Assembly (NCBI GenBank): GCA_964550855.1
Contig: CAZKBQ010000002.1
Coordinates: 62,001-126,000 of the forward strand
DNA from: JAGOBP01 sp964550855
GTDB lineage: Bacteria; Chloroflexota; Anaerolineae; Fen-1058
Reading direction: 5' to 3'
Length of the DNA stretch: 64,000 nt
Shown here: positions 10,233 through 19,759 of the stretch, piece by piece
Layout: the number at the start of each line of letters is the position of its first letter
How positions within the stretch are numbered: position 1 is the stretch's first letter
Translations under genes and position numbers: made by a program
The notes under the pieces: generated by a model
The model's database searches: none
Told to the model about the DNA's origin: nothing
Seen by the model: the letters and a program-made list of their open reading frames with translations, nothing else

Positions 10233-11093
10233 TCAGTCGAGTTCAGCATCGAAGCCCTGATCTAACAGCGATAATTGGGCTGCACCGCCATCAGGTAGAG
10301 TGTGGAACACACGCGGCACGAGTCCCTCATCGCTAAGGCCGCCCAGGCGGTTAATGATCGCTTTGATTTGTGGCACGCAATACTCGGCAGCTGACTCTTT
10401 GACCTGTCGTGTGTTGAAACGCAGCACGTGCCAGCCTTGCGCCTGCACGGCATTATCCCGTTGATTATCTTGCGGTATCCGCCGGCGATTGGCGTGCCAG
10501 GTGTCGCCATCCGTCTCGATATCGATGCGGCCTTTGGCGCAGAACAGCGCGAAATCGAGAAAGTAGCGGGCCTCAGCCAGCTTCAACTCCCACTGTCGCT
10601 CAGCCGCGATGCGCTCAGCTTTCAAGACGGACCACAGCGTATCTTCCAGCGGACTCTCGTCAAAGAGATCGTTGATTTCGACGGCCCGCGTGAATTTGCG
10701 CCATGTCGTGGGGATGAAAATGATGCGCCGCCAGCGGGCACTGTGAATGGGTTGCGCGAGTTGTTCGATGTTCTCCAGCCACAGGCGATGATAGAGTAGA
10801 TCGGACCTGTGACTCGGCAGCTCGTTGGGAAACAACTCGCGCCGGGGAACTTGCTCAATGCGGCTGATACGCCCGTAGTAGTGAACGGCGTAGGCCTCAG
10901 CATCGAAAGCCTTGGTCTGATAGAAGGCCAACCATTGCGGCGGCCAGCGCTTGGGTGCCTTGGCGACCGGGATGCGATACCACCCCTGTTCGCGTAAAAT
11001 TGCCAGATCGCGCGGTTGGTTCATGATTGCAACGAGGACTTCGCCGCGATCGGTGTTGGTCCGGTTTTTAGCCGGCTTGCCTGAGCTGGTCAT
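10233..11093 (-). CDS. DUF559 (Vsr-like) nuclease-fold protein
   Basis: Protein of 286 residues. The C-terminal third carries the DUF559/restriction-endonuclease-like signature IDIETDGDTWHANRRRIP followed by DNAVQAQGWHVLRFNTRQV, with the acidic cluster and the strand-Arg pattern seen in Vsr and related nucleases. The N-terminal part (RDLAILREQGWYRIPVAKAP) is a conserved block of unknown role found with this family. The start at 11093 overlaps the small upstream gene by 26 bases; a second ATG at 11024 is an alternative, and neither has a good Shine-Dalgarno. It is the last gene of the methyltransferase-helicase operon, which supports a DNA-targeting role. Its stop lies 15 bases from that of the convergent protease gene. 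Confidence 0.75.
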   Translation of the reverse strand: MTSSGKPAKNRTNTDRGEVLVAIMNQPRDLAILREQGWYRIPVAKAPKRWPPQWLAFYQTKAFDAEAYAVHYYGRISRIEQVPRRELFPNELPSHRSDLLYHRLWLENIEQLAQPIHSARWRRIIFIPTTWRKFTRAVEINDLFDESPLEDTLWSVLKAERIAAERQWELKLAEARYFLDFALFCAKGRIDIETDGDTWHANRRRIPQDNQRDNAVQAQGWHVLRFNTRQVKESAAEYCVPQIKAIINRLGGLSDEGLVPRVFHTLPDGGAAQLSLLDQGFDAELD

Positions 11094-11253
11094 CTGTCTT
11101 CTGCCTTGACTTATTGTCTACGACCCGACTCGCTTTGATTTTCTCGACGGCAGTCTCAAGAATCTGGGCGGCCCGCTGAATCTGCTCGTCGCTCAATCTG
11201 CGCCCATGCCACAACTCATCGACCTGATCGGACAGTTCGGATAACCGCCACAA
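11068..11253 (-). CDS. small helical protein, probably longer at its N-terminus
   Basis: Short, highly charged helical protein (LWRLSELSDQVDELWHGRRL ... QILETAVEKIKASRVVDNK). The coordinates use a TTG start at 11253. The same frame stays open with protein-like codon use up to 11370, where it meets the TGA stop of the helicase gene in the same frame. The extra stretch would read SESYVAEVTPDSRKAIAAEL and onward and contains no ATG, GTG or TTG before 11253, only a CTG at 11367. The product is therefore about 61 residues from TTG, about 101 from CTG, or a C-terminal extension of the helicase if the TGA is read through. No family recognised. Confidence 0.45.
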   Translation of the reverse strand: MWRLSELSDQVDELWHGRRLSDEQIQRAAQILETAVEKIKASRVVDNKSRQKTDDQLRQAG

Positions 11254-11370
11254 CAGTATAACTACCTGCCGGGTAAACTCGCTTTCCGGCTCAAGCGCCA
11301 GAGCCAGTTCGGCGGCGATGGCCTTGCGTGAATCAGGCGTGACCTCTGCGACATAAGATTCACTCAGCTG

Positions 11371-14300
11371 TCATGACCACACATACTCCCAACACACGAG
11401 GTGCAGATCGTCCTCTATCAACTTCAGAGCACCAGCTGATGGTCGTTCGGTGGCCGGTTCTGATCCACTTGAATCATCCTGCAGCGCCTCAAGCAGCTGC
11501 TTTACGTCCTCATTTGTTTGATACGCCTGATACGCCGCCTTCACGCGACTCAGCATCACCCGCGTCATCGGCAGGCTGAGAGTCCGCAGCACCGCGCGGA
11601 CTTCGCTGCGTTTCAAGGCCGGGTTGTTGAGATGCTCGCGCAGTACCGCCGCCACAGTTTGCTGAATCGGCTCGACAATGGTCGGCGCGGCTTCAGCCGC
11701 GGCCTGCGCCTGAACGCTGTCAAGGATGTGTTGTTGCACTTTGGCTTGAATGGCAAACACGTCCGCTTCGCCGATCACACGCGGCGTGTCGGGCGCGCAG
11801 GCAATCAGATTGGCGATCAGAAAGCGGTTGTCCAGAATCTGCTGCGTCTGCAAGTCGTAATAGCGCCAGAAGTGTTGAGTGGCGCCGCTCGGATCAGGCG
11901 CCGTGAAGTAGAAGAACAGGCCGCGATAGTTGCTGCGCTGCAAGCCGGAATGGATGCCATCGGGCAGTGCATCAAGACGCTCCTTTGCGCCACTGGCCAG
12001 CAGCGCTTTGAGTTGCTGCAACATGAATTCACTGGAGGCCAGTTCGACAAACTGCTCTTGCTCTTCGATCACCGAGCCATCTTCGTCGCGGATGCGGCGC
12101 AGGGTGTTAAAGTTGCGCGGATGCACGGTTTCGCCGAGCACGCTGGCATCGAGGAAGCCCGTCGCGTCAATGTTAGCGATCTTGCGACTCAGGCTCTCGA
12201 CGATGCCCAGCAACTCCTCCAGCCCTGCATCGGGAAACATGTTGTAGATAACGATCTGCTCGTGAGTTGAGCCGATCCGATCGATGCGACCGGCCCGCTG
12301 CACCATGCGCGTGGGATTCCAGTGCAGATCGTAGTTGATGATGATGCCGCAGTCCTGCAAGTTTTGTCCCTCGGACAAGACATCCGTGGAGATCATCACG
12401 TCGATTTCATCGGGCGTGCCGGCCATCTCTGGTTTGTTGTTGGAGCGCGGCGAGAAGGCCTGAATCAACTTGCCGCGATCTTTCGTGGATGCGCCGCTGT
12501 CCATGCGCCGGATCGCCGGATCACCGATCGATTTCCGCCACGGCGCGCCGCGCTCATCGCCCAGTTCGCGATAGAGATAACGCGCCGTATCCTTGTAGTA
12601 GGTGAACAGCAGCACCTTCTGACCGCGCAGTTCGCCACCCAGCAGGGACTTGAGGGCCGTCAGTTTCTTATCGGCGTCGGCGCGCATGTCCTTGATGAGA
12701 TGCCAGATGTCGGTGAGCACATCGACGTCGTGCTGCAGGTCGTGGTGCAGGCGCCGCAGATCGTAGGCCGCCGGATCGAGCGTGGGTAGATCGGCCAGAA
12801 AGGCGCGCGCCTCGTCGTTCTCATTGAAGTCATCGGCCAGCGAGGTCGGCGTGGCGTCGTCTTCTTCATCTTCGCGCGCGAGGAAGCGCATGGCCTTCTC
12901 GAACGATCGGCTGTCCAGCACCTTGCCGTCGAGCACGAATTCTTCAAACGTTTTAACGAAGGCCAATGCCCGCCGCACGCTGATGCGGAAGGCATCGACG
13001 CTGGATTCAAAGCGCTTGAGGTAGCGGCTCTTGAAGATACCGATCAGCGCCTCTTCACGGCCTTCCTCAAATTCGTCACGCGCGACACCCGCGCGTTTGT
13101 AGAACTCCAGACCGTAATGCGCCAGCCGCAGGCTTTCGATGCCGCTGACGATTCTGGCGTAAATGCCGTTGTAGGTGGCTTCCAGATCGTAGTGCACCGT
13201 GCGGAGTTTGCGCTCCGGCCAGCGCACCGGCTGCCCATTGATGGTGGCGTTGGGATAGGCTTTGCGAATGAAAGGCCGCGTGCGGCGAATGACGACTTCT
13301 TCCAGCAGGTTGAACAGGGCCGCGCCCGTCTGCTGATCCTGCGCCTGCTGCCGCGCGTTGAGAAAGTAACGATACAGATCGCCGATGCCGGCCCCCGCAA
13401 AGTACGAGCGATTGTTCTGCGCGAACAGCATGATCTGATTGTACAGATCGAAGATGTTGTTGTTGATGGGCGTGGCGGTGAGCAGGATAACCTTGGTGCG
13501 CAGGCCGCTGCGCCCTCGACCGCGATTCGCGGCGATCAAGGCTTCCAGATTTTGATAGCGCTGCGCGCCCCGACTGCGGAAGTTGTGCGATTCGTCGATG
13601 AGGATCACGTCGGCGTCGCGGTACTGGCTCAGATCGAGCCGCCCGTCCGAGCGGCCCAGCTCTTCCTGCGAGAGCACCTGCGCGGCGATGGTCGCGCTGG
13701 CGAGTTCGCGCTGCCACATGTCGCGCAGCGAAGCCGGGCACACCACCAGCGCCTTCAGCCGTTGATGATAGGCGTAGTCTTCCAGCAGTTTCTTGCCGAT
13801 CCATGTCTTGCCCATGCCCACCGAGTCGCCGATGAGCACACCGTCGTATTTGGCGAGGATGCGGCGCGCTTTCTTGACGGCATCCTCTTGAAACTCGGAA
13901 AGTTCCACGGCCGATCGGACGCCAGGCAGATCACTTGTATCAAGATCGTCACGAAAATAGGTGTAAATCGCTTTGAGGTAGATGTCGTAAGGCGTGTATT
14001 CAACGCCGCCGAACTTGGAGGCATCCAGCAGCGCGATGAGTTCGTCCTTGAAGTCGCGCGCCGCCGCCCACTGCCGATCGTACCACTCGACCAGATCAAG
14101 AATGGCCCGCGCGCCGACTTCGCTCTTCAAGATACGGCGGCTGATCGGGCCGACTTTCTCGCTGGCTTTGTCGTCGGCCAGGCGCTGCGCCGACAGGCGC
14201 GCTTCGGCGTCGTCCACTTCATCTTCATCGAGCAGCGTCTTGTGCGCGAGGTTGAGTTCCTTGTTCGTGCTGAGGCCGGGCGCGGTGAAGTTGCTGGAGC

Positions 14301-14748
14301 CAACGATGCCGACGAGGGGCAAGAGCCGATCGAATAGCGTGACCTGTGCGCCTTTGCCGCCGTAAAACAGATAACACTTGGCGTGCAGGAAGCCTTGCTC
14401 GTACAGGCCCACCGCCACCTGATCCTGCCGTAAATAGGCGATCAGGTCTTCAACCAGCCGCAGCATGTCTTCAGTGAACGGCTCGGCATCCAGATCGCCA
14501 CGCAGGGCGGCCTTCAACATCTCTGCACGTGGACGCAGACCAAGGTCGCGCCCTTCGCTCGGTTGGAAGCCCAACAGCAAACGGAATGAGCGCAGTTGCT
14601 GCAACTGCTGGCCGAGCAACCGGTACGCGCCGACGTTGAAGTAGGCCGTCGCCACATCCAGCGAGTGGCCGACGTGCTCCGCTAGCAGCGCGTTCAGTAC
14701 GTCGCTGAGTTTGTGCGTTTGATTGTCGATGACGTAGGGAATGCGCAT
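11371..14748 (-). CDS. PLD-like domain fused to SNF2/HepA-type helicase
   Basis: Protein of 1125 residues. Residues about 1-190 form a phospholipase D-like nuclease domain with one HxK half-site (HAKCYLF) followed by GSSNFTAPGLS. From about residue 270 a superfamily 2 SNF2/RapA-type helicase follows: Walker A GDSVGMGKTW, a DESH version of motif II (ILIDESHNF), motif III TATPIN, and in the second RecA lobe STDVLSEGQNLQ and QRAGRIDRIGS. A long insertion and a helical C-terminus complete it. The ATG at 14748 was chosen; a GTG at 14763 is possible. It lies 46 bases after the methyltransferase gene. Such helicases with a DNA methyltransferase act in restriction-like phage defence (compare DrmD in DISARM), but DrmA and DrmB are not present in this window. 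Confidence 0.85.
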   Translation of the reverse strand: MRIPYVIDNQTHKLSDVLNALLAEHVGHSLDVATAYFNVGAYRLLGQQLQQLRSFRLLLGFQPSEGRDLGLRPRAEMLKAALRGDLDAEPFTEDMLRLVEDLIAYLRQDQVAVGLYEQGFLHAKCYLFYGGKGAQVTLFDRLLPLVGIVGSSNFTAPGLSTNKELNLAHKTLLDEDEVDDAEARLSAQRLADDKASEKVGPISRRILKSEVGARAILDLVEWYDRQWAAARDFKDELIALLDASKFGGVEYTPYDIYLKAIYTYFRDDLDTSDLPGVRSAVELSEFQEDAVKKARRILAKYDGVLIGDSVGMGKTWIGKKLLEDYAYHQRLKALVVCPASLRDMWQRELASATIAAQVLSQEELGRSDGRLDLSQYRDADVILIDESHNFRSRGAQRYQNLEALIAANRGRGRSGLRTKVILLTATPINNNIFDLYNQIMLFAQNNRSYFAGAGIGDLYRYFLNARQQAQDQQTGAALFNLLEEVVIRRTRPFIRKAYPNATINGQPVRWPERKLRTVHYDLEATYNGIYARIVSGIESLRLAHYGLEFYKRAGVARDEFEEGREEALIGIFKSRYLKRFESSVDAFRISVRRALAFVKTFEEFVLDGKVLDSRSFEKAMRFLAREDEEDDATPTSLADDFNENDEARAFLADLPTLDPAAYDLRRLHHDLQHDVDVLTDIWHLIKDMRADADKKLTALKSLLGGELRGQKVLLFTYYKDTARYLYRELGDERGAPWRKSIGDPAIRRMDSGASTKDRGKLIQAFSPRSNNKPEMAGTPDEIDVMISTDVLSEGQNLQDCGIIINYDLHWNPTRMVQRAGRIDRIGSTHEQIVIYNMFPDAGLEELLGIVESLSRKIANIDATGFLDASVLGETVHPRNFNTLRRIRDEDGSVIEEQEQFVELASSEFMLQQLKALLASGAKERLDALPDGIHSGLQRSNYRGLFFYFTAPDPSGATQHFWRYYDLQTQQILDNRFLIANLIACAPDTPRVIGEADVFAIQAKVQQHILDSVQAQAAAEAAPTIVEPIQQTVAAVLREHLNNPALKRSEVRAVLRTLSLPMTRVMLSRVKAAYQAYQTNEDVKQLLEALQDDSSGSEPATERPSAGALKLIEDDLHLVCWEYVWS

Positions 14749-14794
14749 ACGATTTATTACCACCCGCTGCTTCGCTCATTCGTGGATTCGTTGC

Positions 14795-17700
14795 CTATCC
14801 GCTGCCCCCCTCCACCACGCGAATCTCCTCCGCCGTCAACCCGTACAACCGATACACGATCTGATCGATCACCCCATCCGTCCACGCGAGTTGGGCCTTG
14901 AGCGGCTTCAGTGTGTCAAGGCTCTTCTCGTACTCCGCCCGCAGCCGAGCCATGAGGCGCGCGTCACTAAGACTAATGCCGATCTTGGTGCGATTCTTGT
15001 GCAGGATGTCGATCACTTCCTCAAACGCGAGTTCGCCTTCGCCCTTCTGGTAGTCGCCGAGGTAGTTCCGCAGCCGGCTCTTGCCCGTCAGCACATCGAG
15101 GCCGGTGTTGCCGTTCTTGCCGGGGCTGATCTTCAAAGCGGATTCGAGCCACGTCAGCAGCCGCTTCATCTCCGCTTGCTTCCGCTTGTTGAGGTCGATC
15201 ATCTGCTCGGCGAGGAAAGCCAGCACGTCATGCACCACGTCCGATTCTTCCGGCTGCGCGGCGAGGCGTTGCTCGACGAAGGCGAGGAGACCTGTTAGGT
15301 CTTGGAGACCTAACAGGTCTTTGGCTTGCGCTACCAATTCCGTGCGGCGTATTTCCGGCGTGGTGAAGGCGATGCGGCGAATCGGAAGATATTTCAGGTT
15401 TTCCCGAAACTCGACATACCCGCCACGAATGCTGATTGCCTCATACTTGATGCGGTACATCCAATCAGCAAATTGACTATTCAGGATTGCCGCTAAATAC
15501 GGCAACGAGAAGTCTATTTTTGCGATTCCGTTCAGCAAGTAAACTGTGTTAAGCGCATAGTAATAGCCGCTGTCCTGCTTGCCATCGTCCAGCGTTACAC
15601 TCAAGCGTTCAGCGACCCGCTTCACCATTAACTTCGGTTGTTCAAATATCTCTGGCGTTTTTGGGTTATAGAGTTGCTTGGGATCATACTCAAGATATTG
15701 ACCGTCCCATAAGACCTCATAGCGCTGCAAGTTTTCACCGTCAAGCACCGGATGGAAACGCTTCTTTCGCTCAATCGAAAATGCAGACAACGCGGATGCA
15801 GGCTGCAATAGCTTTGCCCGTGCCGCAGAACTTCCAATCCTGATACACTGCTCAATCTCAAAATAGTCTTCGACTGGCGAACTGATGGCGCTAAACCGCG
15901 ATAGCAAGTTCCAAATTTCTGAAGTAACAGAAGGCGAGATTACAGATTCAGGCGCATTGAAAACATCTCGTATTGGGATACCGTCGCCTGATGCAACTCG
16001 CAACTCTCGCAAGAACTGTTCTGCAGACTCCGTGTTTGCTTTGTATACACGCAGCGTATCATTAGGCAATGGTTCTTGGTTTCTGATCACAGCAATTGCC
16101 GGATAAGTTGATGGTTCATCAAACACATCTTTGGTCTGAGAAATGTCTATCAGTCGCTCAATAATCGCATGCTCAAGCAAAAGGCGGCGCAAGTTGCGCC
16201 CATTGGCATAGATGGCAAAGCGAATGGGCATGATGTAGGACAGTATGCCACCTCTGCGTAGAATCTTTAGTGACAGCTCAACGAACAAAATGTAAACGTC
16301 GAATCGTCCTTCTGCTGTCGCAAATCTTTCGAGATAATATGGCCTTTCGCTTTCATCAATGTTGGTTACACTCACGTATGGCGGATTCCCGATCACCGCA
16401 TCAAACCCACCATCCTCTTTCAGTCCAATCGCCTGCGTCGAGCCTTGCGCCGGGCCAAAGAACACTTCGGGGAATTCCAACTCCCAGTGGAAGAAGCGCT
16501 TATCGTCAGCGGCCTGCTGCGCGGTCTCGGCCACCTGCTTCAGCGCCGCGTCGAGTTTCTTGATCCCCTTATCAGGATCGTTCAGCCACGCCTTCGTCTC
16601 ATCGCGACGCAGAAATTCGATCGTCGGCTCAAGGCGCTCCCCTCGCCTCTTAGGAGAGGGGCTGGGGGTGAGGTCATTGCCAAACCAGCGGCTGACATAC
16701 ACATCCATGATGCGCCTGTACGGTGCGAGTGCATCATTGGCTTTGCGGAACTCGGCGCGGCTGGCGGCCACTTGGTCGGCGGTCGTATCGGGCAGTTCGC
16801 CCACGTGCCGCATCAAATCCGTCGCCAGCATGATGCCCGTAAACTGGCTGCTGGCGAACATGCTCAACTGCTCGCCCTGCTTGAACTCTACTGCGTCACG
16901 CACTTCGTCGACACGCGCGCCGATCAGCGAGTTGCCCCATTTCAGGTGATGATCCAGAAACGACAGCGGCGCGCCCAGCGTGAAGCAATCGAGCCACACG
17001 CTCACCTTGGCCAGTTCCACCGCCATCGGGTTGAGATCGACGCCGAAGATGCAGCGCTTCAGCACGTGCCGCTTCAACAGGTTCACATCGGTCAGCCGCG
17101 CCGGATCGACCGTCACGCCCTGCCGTTGCAACTCGCTCAAAATCAAACTGCGCTGGCCTTCGAAGAAATGATTGACGAAGGGGAAGCCGTACAGGAAGCG
17201 CAGCAACCGATCGGTGATGAAGTCCACCGCTTCCACCAGAAAGTGGCCGGAGCCCATCGCCGGATCGAGCACCTTCACGTCGAACAGATCGCGTATCAGA
17301 TCGGCGGCCAGATCGTTGAGCAGCGCGGGCCGATCGGGCGCGGTGTGCTCGATCGTTTGTTTGCGCTTCACGGTTTCGTCGAAGCGTTTGGCCGTCTGCC
17401 GCAGGCGCGGGCGCAGTGCCTCGAACTTCTCATCCAGCACCGGCCCCACGGTGTGCTGCACGATGTACTTCACAATGTAATCGGGCGTGTAGTAACTGCC
17501 CGTCGCCTTGCGCTCGTGCTTGTCGTTCTCCAGATAGACCGCGCCTTTGGGCAGCGTCGCCTTAACCTTCGCGTCCCGCGCCAGCGCCTCGCGCGCCGGG
17601 ATGATCTCGTCGGTCTTCTTGCCGCGCACCACCGCCATCTTTTCACGCGCCACGCGCAGGCGGAATTCCAGCAGGCCCTCGTAGATCGATCCGAGGTGGC

Positions 17701-19468
17701 GCACGCCCAGCGATTTGTAATCGATGAAAACCAGATCGCCGCGTTTCTCGTCGATGTCGCGCGTCATCTTATCCAGCCCGATCGCCAGATAACGATCCGG
17801 AATCTTGTGCGACTGCAAAAAACTTGCGGCGTCGTTGGACAAGATGTCATCTTGTCCTACCGTTTGAAACAGGCCGCCGTTGTAGATGGGGACATTCAAC
17901 TCGGCTGCGCCGCGATCGATCACGCGGAACAACTGCGCCAGCCGATCGTACAGCGTCGTCTCACTGGCCGAGTAGGCTTTCTCCAGCCGATCGGCCGCCT
18001 CATCTTCAAGGTTTCCGGCTTTTGCCGCGATCTCTTCCTTGATGCGCTGCAGCGACACTTCCCAGTAACCGCGCGTCTCGCGCACCGGCAGTAGATCGCG
18101 CGCCTCGGCATACAGCACAAACAGCAAGCGATACAAAAATGTCAGCGTCGCCTGAAACGCCACAGCTAGATCGTCATCGGTCCATGCCGCGGCCCGATCA
18201 TGCTTGATGAACCCCTCGGCGAAATACGGGAACACCTCGCCGAACACCCGATCCTTCAAGCGCTCGCCCAACGCCTTCGCAAACGACGCCGATTCATCTA
18301 GCAGGAAGTCGAGCAAGTTTCCCCTCGCCCTTTCAGGGAGAGGGGTTAGGGGTGAGGGTGGCGTCGCCCTGAAAAACAACCAAAAATACCTGAACGCCAC
18401 ATCTGCTTCGGGACTCGCCAGCGTCTCTTCCAAATCGATCTCGTAATAATTCGTCGCCCGCGAATGTGCCCGCGCCGAATACAAGCGCCACACCTTGCCG
18501 TTCGTCACGATGGCCCACCCGCCGGCCTGATCGTGCTCGAGCAACCCCACCACGGTTTGCGCCGGATTCTCGCGCGGCGTCTCACTGTCGCGCGTCTCGT
18601 CCGGCCCATCCAGATAGCGATCCCACACATACGTTAGGCACGGCACACGCGATCCGCTTGCATCGCTCAACACGTAATCAGCGCGAGCATCGCCATCATG
18701 TGCCGCCTTCTGCGCCTGTGCTTTCCAGCCGAGCGCGGCGAAAAGCGGCTCATACAACAGGGTACGCAATTCTGCCTCACGTTTGCCTGCGAACTTCTCA
18801 CGCGCATCCGCCAGCAACCTCGCCAAGGCGCGAAGCGCGGGCGCAGCATCAGCCTGCCATTCTGGCAGTTGTGGCAGTCGTTCGGTGAGATAGTAATCGG
18901 AGAACAACGCACGATTGTTGAAGAACGGCTCGCTCCATTCGGCCACGCCATATGCCGAGCGGATCTTATCGAGTTGATAGTACACGTCGCTCTCGGTGTA
19001 CGAGAAGCGGCGCAGCACGCGCACATCTACAAGCGACGGATTGCGCCGCTCGAGGGTCAGCGTGCGCGGACGCAGGAACGCACTGGCCGGCTTGATGCCC
19101 TGCGCGGAGCCTTCCGGCCGCACCAACTCCATCAGCACAAAATCGATGCGCTCGTAATCGGCGGTCAGCACCAGCAAGAAGTTCCCCGCCCGATTGCGCA
19201 ACGCGCGCGCCAACGCCTGCGTCAGCGCGACGGTGACGTGCTTCATCTCCAACAGATAGACCTGCAAATCGCCGTTCTCGTGATCGGCTACCCGCTCGAC
19301 ATGCGTGACCTCGTGCGCCAGCACGTCGGAAAAGCCCAGCGCCGCCGAAGTCTGCTTCAGTCGCGCCTCGGTGTTATAGCCCAGCTGCGCGAAGAACGCC
19401 ACAATTGCCTCGCGGCTGGACAGCGCTTGCAGATGAGCAGTGGTGAGATCAAAATCGTGTGAAAGCAT
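14795..19468 (-). CDS. Eco57I-class N6-adenine DNA methyltransferase, type IIG/BREX-like size
   Basis: Protein of 1557 residues. Residues 1 to about 650 form an N-terminal region typical of large restriction-modification enzymes. The methyltransferase core has motif I DPAMGSGHF at about residue 733 and motif IV NPPY at about 1026, with VDLNPMAVELAKVSVW between them. Residues about 1030-1345 are the target-recognition region, ending with a TaqI-like specificity segment (NSQFADWMYRIKYEAISIRG), then a C-terminal helical part. By family it would methylate adenine in one DNA strand with S-adenosylmethionine. No clear PD-ExK nuclease site was seen at the N-terminus. The gene contains four short palindromic insertions in frame and its recognition segment is AT-richer. 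It is the first gene of the operon with the helicase and DUF559 genes. Confidence 0.85.
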   Translation of the reverse strand: MLSHDFDLTTAHLQALSSREAIVAFFAQLGYNTEARLKQTSAALGFSDVLAHEVTHVERVADHENGDLQVYLLEMKHVTVALTQALARALRNRAGNFLLVLTADYERIDFVLMELVRPEGSAQGIKPASAFLRPRTLTLERRNPSLVDVRVLRRFSYTESDVYYQLDKIRSAYGVAEWSEPFFNNRALFSDYYLTERLPQLPEWQADAAPALRALARLLADAREKFAGKREAELRTLLYEPLFAALGWKAQAQKAAHDGDARADYVLSDASGSRVPCLTYVWDRYLDGPDETRDSETPRENPAQTVVGLLEHDQAGGWAIVTNGKVWRLYSARAHSRATNYYEIDLEETLASPEADVAFRYFWLFFRATPPSPLTPLPERARGNLLDFLLDESASFAKALGERLKDRVFGEVFPYFAEGFIKHDRAAAWTDDDLAVAFQATLTFLYRLLFVLYAEARDLLPVRETRGYWEVSLQRIKEEIAAKAGNLEDEAADRLEKAYSASETTLYDRLAQLFRVIDRGAAELNVPIYNGGLFQTVGQDDILSNDAASFLQSHKIPDRYLAIGLDKMTRDIDEKRGDLVFIDYKSLGVRHLGSIYEGLLEFRLRVAREKMAVVRGKKTDEIIPAREALARDAKVKATLPKGAVYLENDKHERKATGSYYTPDYIVKYIVQHTVGPVLDEKFEALRPRLRQTAKRFDETVKRKQTIEHTAPDRPALLNDLAADLIRDLFDVKVLDPAMGSGHFLVEAVDFITDRLLRFLYGFPFVNHFFEGQRSLILSELQRQGVTVDPARLTDVNLLKRHVLKRCIFGVDLNPMAVELAKVSVWLDCFTLGAPLSFLDHHLKWGNSLIGARVDEVRDAVEFKQGEQLSMFASSQFTGIMLATDLMRHVGELPDTTADQVAASRAEFRKANDALAPYRRIMDVYVSRWFGNDLTPSPSPKRRGERLEPTIEFLRRDETKAWLNDPDKGIKKLDAALKQVAETAQQAADDKRFFHWELEFPEVFFGPAQGSTQAIGLKEDGGFDAVIGNPPYVSVTNIDESERPYYLERFATAEGRFDVYILFVELSLKILRRGGILSYIMPIRFAIYANGRNLRRLLLEHAIIERLIDISQTKDVFDEPSTYPAIAVIRNQEPLPNDTLRVYKANTESAEQFLRELRVASGDGIPIRDVFNAPESVISPSVTSEIWNLLSRFSAISSPVEDYFEIEQCIRIGSSAARAKLLQPASALSAFSIERKKRFHPVLDGENLQRYEVLWDGQYLEYDPKQLYNPKTPEIFEQPKLMVKRVAERLSVTLDDGKQDSGYYYALNTVYLLNGIAKIDFSLPYLAAILNSQFADWMYRIKYEAISIRGGYVEFRENLKYLPIRRIAFTTPEIRRTELVAQAKDLLGLQDLTGLLAFVEQRLAAQPEESDVVHDVLAFLAEQMIDLNKRKQAEMKRLLTWLESALKISPGKNGNTGLDVLTGKSRLRNYLGDYQKGEGELAFEEVIDILHKNRTKIGISLSDARLMARLRAEYEKSLDTLKPLKAQLAWTDGVIDQIVYRLYGLTAEEIRVVEGGSG
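15288..15320. repeat. in-gene palindrome 1 (15-base arms)
   Basis: Perfect inverted repeat with arm AGACCTGTTAGGTCT, a 3-base centre TGG and the complementary arm, inside the methyltransferase gene. It codes for about 11 residues (KDLLGLQDLTGLL) and keeps the frame. The word looks like a dispersed palindromic element. Confidence 0.7.
16637..16673. repeat. in-gene palindrome 2 (CCCCTC type)
   Basis: Arms CCCCTCGCCT and AGGAGAGGGG, one mismatch, followed by GCTGGGGGTGAGG. In the gene direction it codes for DLTPSPSPKRRGER at about residues 932-944, a stretch unlike the folded protein around it. It is a second copy of the same element as the one at 18321, with the same mismatch. Confidence 0.7.
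17837..17857. repeat. in-gene palindrome 3 (GGACAAGATG)
   Basis: Perfect 10-base arms GGACAAGATG and CATCTTGTCC around a single T, coding for part of VGQDDILSNDAAS at about residues 537-544 of the methyltransferase. Confidence 0.6.
18321..18361. repeat. in-gene palindrome 4 (CCCCTC type)
   Basis: Arms CCCCTCGCCC and GGGAGAGGGG, then TTAGGGGTGAGGGTGG. It codes for PPSPLTPLPERARGN at about residues 369-382. It matches the element at 16637 in sequence and orientation. Confidence 0.7.
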
Positions 19469-19701
19469 AGCCAGGAGTGAGATGGTGCCGGGACGCGCTG
19501 ATATAACGGCAAGACTCAGTTTATCACCGGTCGCTCTTGAAGGCCAGCGTCACGACGGCCTGAAAATTGCCGTCACACCAGGAGATTGGCGCAATGCGCC
19601 GGGCAGGGCCAGGCGCGAATCCAGCGCGTCTGACTGCCCGCCAACAACGCGCGAGCGCCACCTTGCCTGTGTTTGGCCGCCAGTCGAACCCACCCCAAAA
19701 C

Positions 19702-19753
19702 CTGCAATCTACAATCTGAAATCTTAAATCTGAAATTCATAATCTTAAATCTG
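19702..19753. repeat. AATCT-word repeat in gap before mvaD
   Basis: Repeated forms of AATCTGAAATCTTAA and CAATCTACAATCT fill the gap. The reverse complement of the same word family (GATTGCAGATT) follows acsB at 39639 and 39804. Confidence 0.6.
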
Positions 19754-19759
19754 CCCCCC

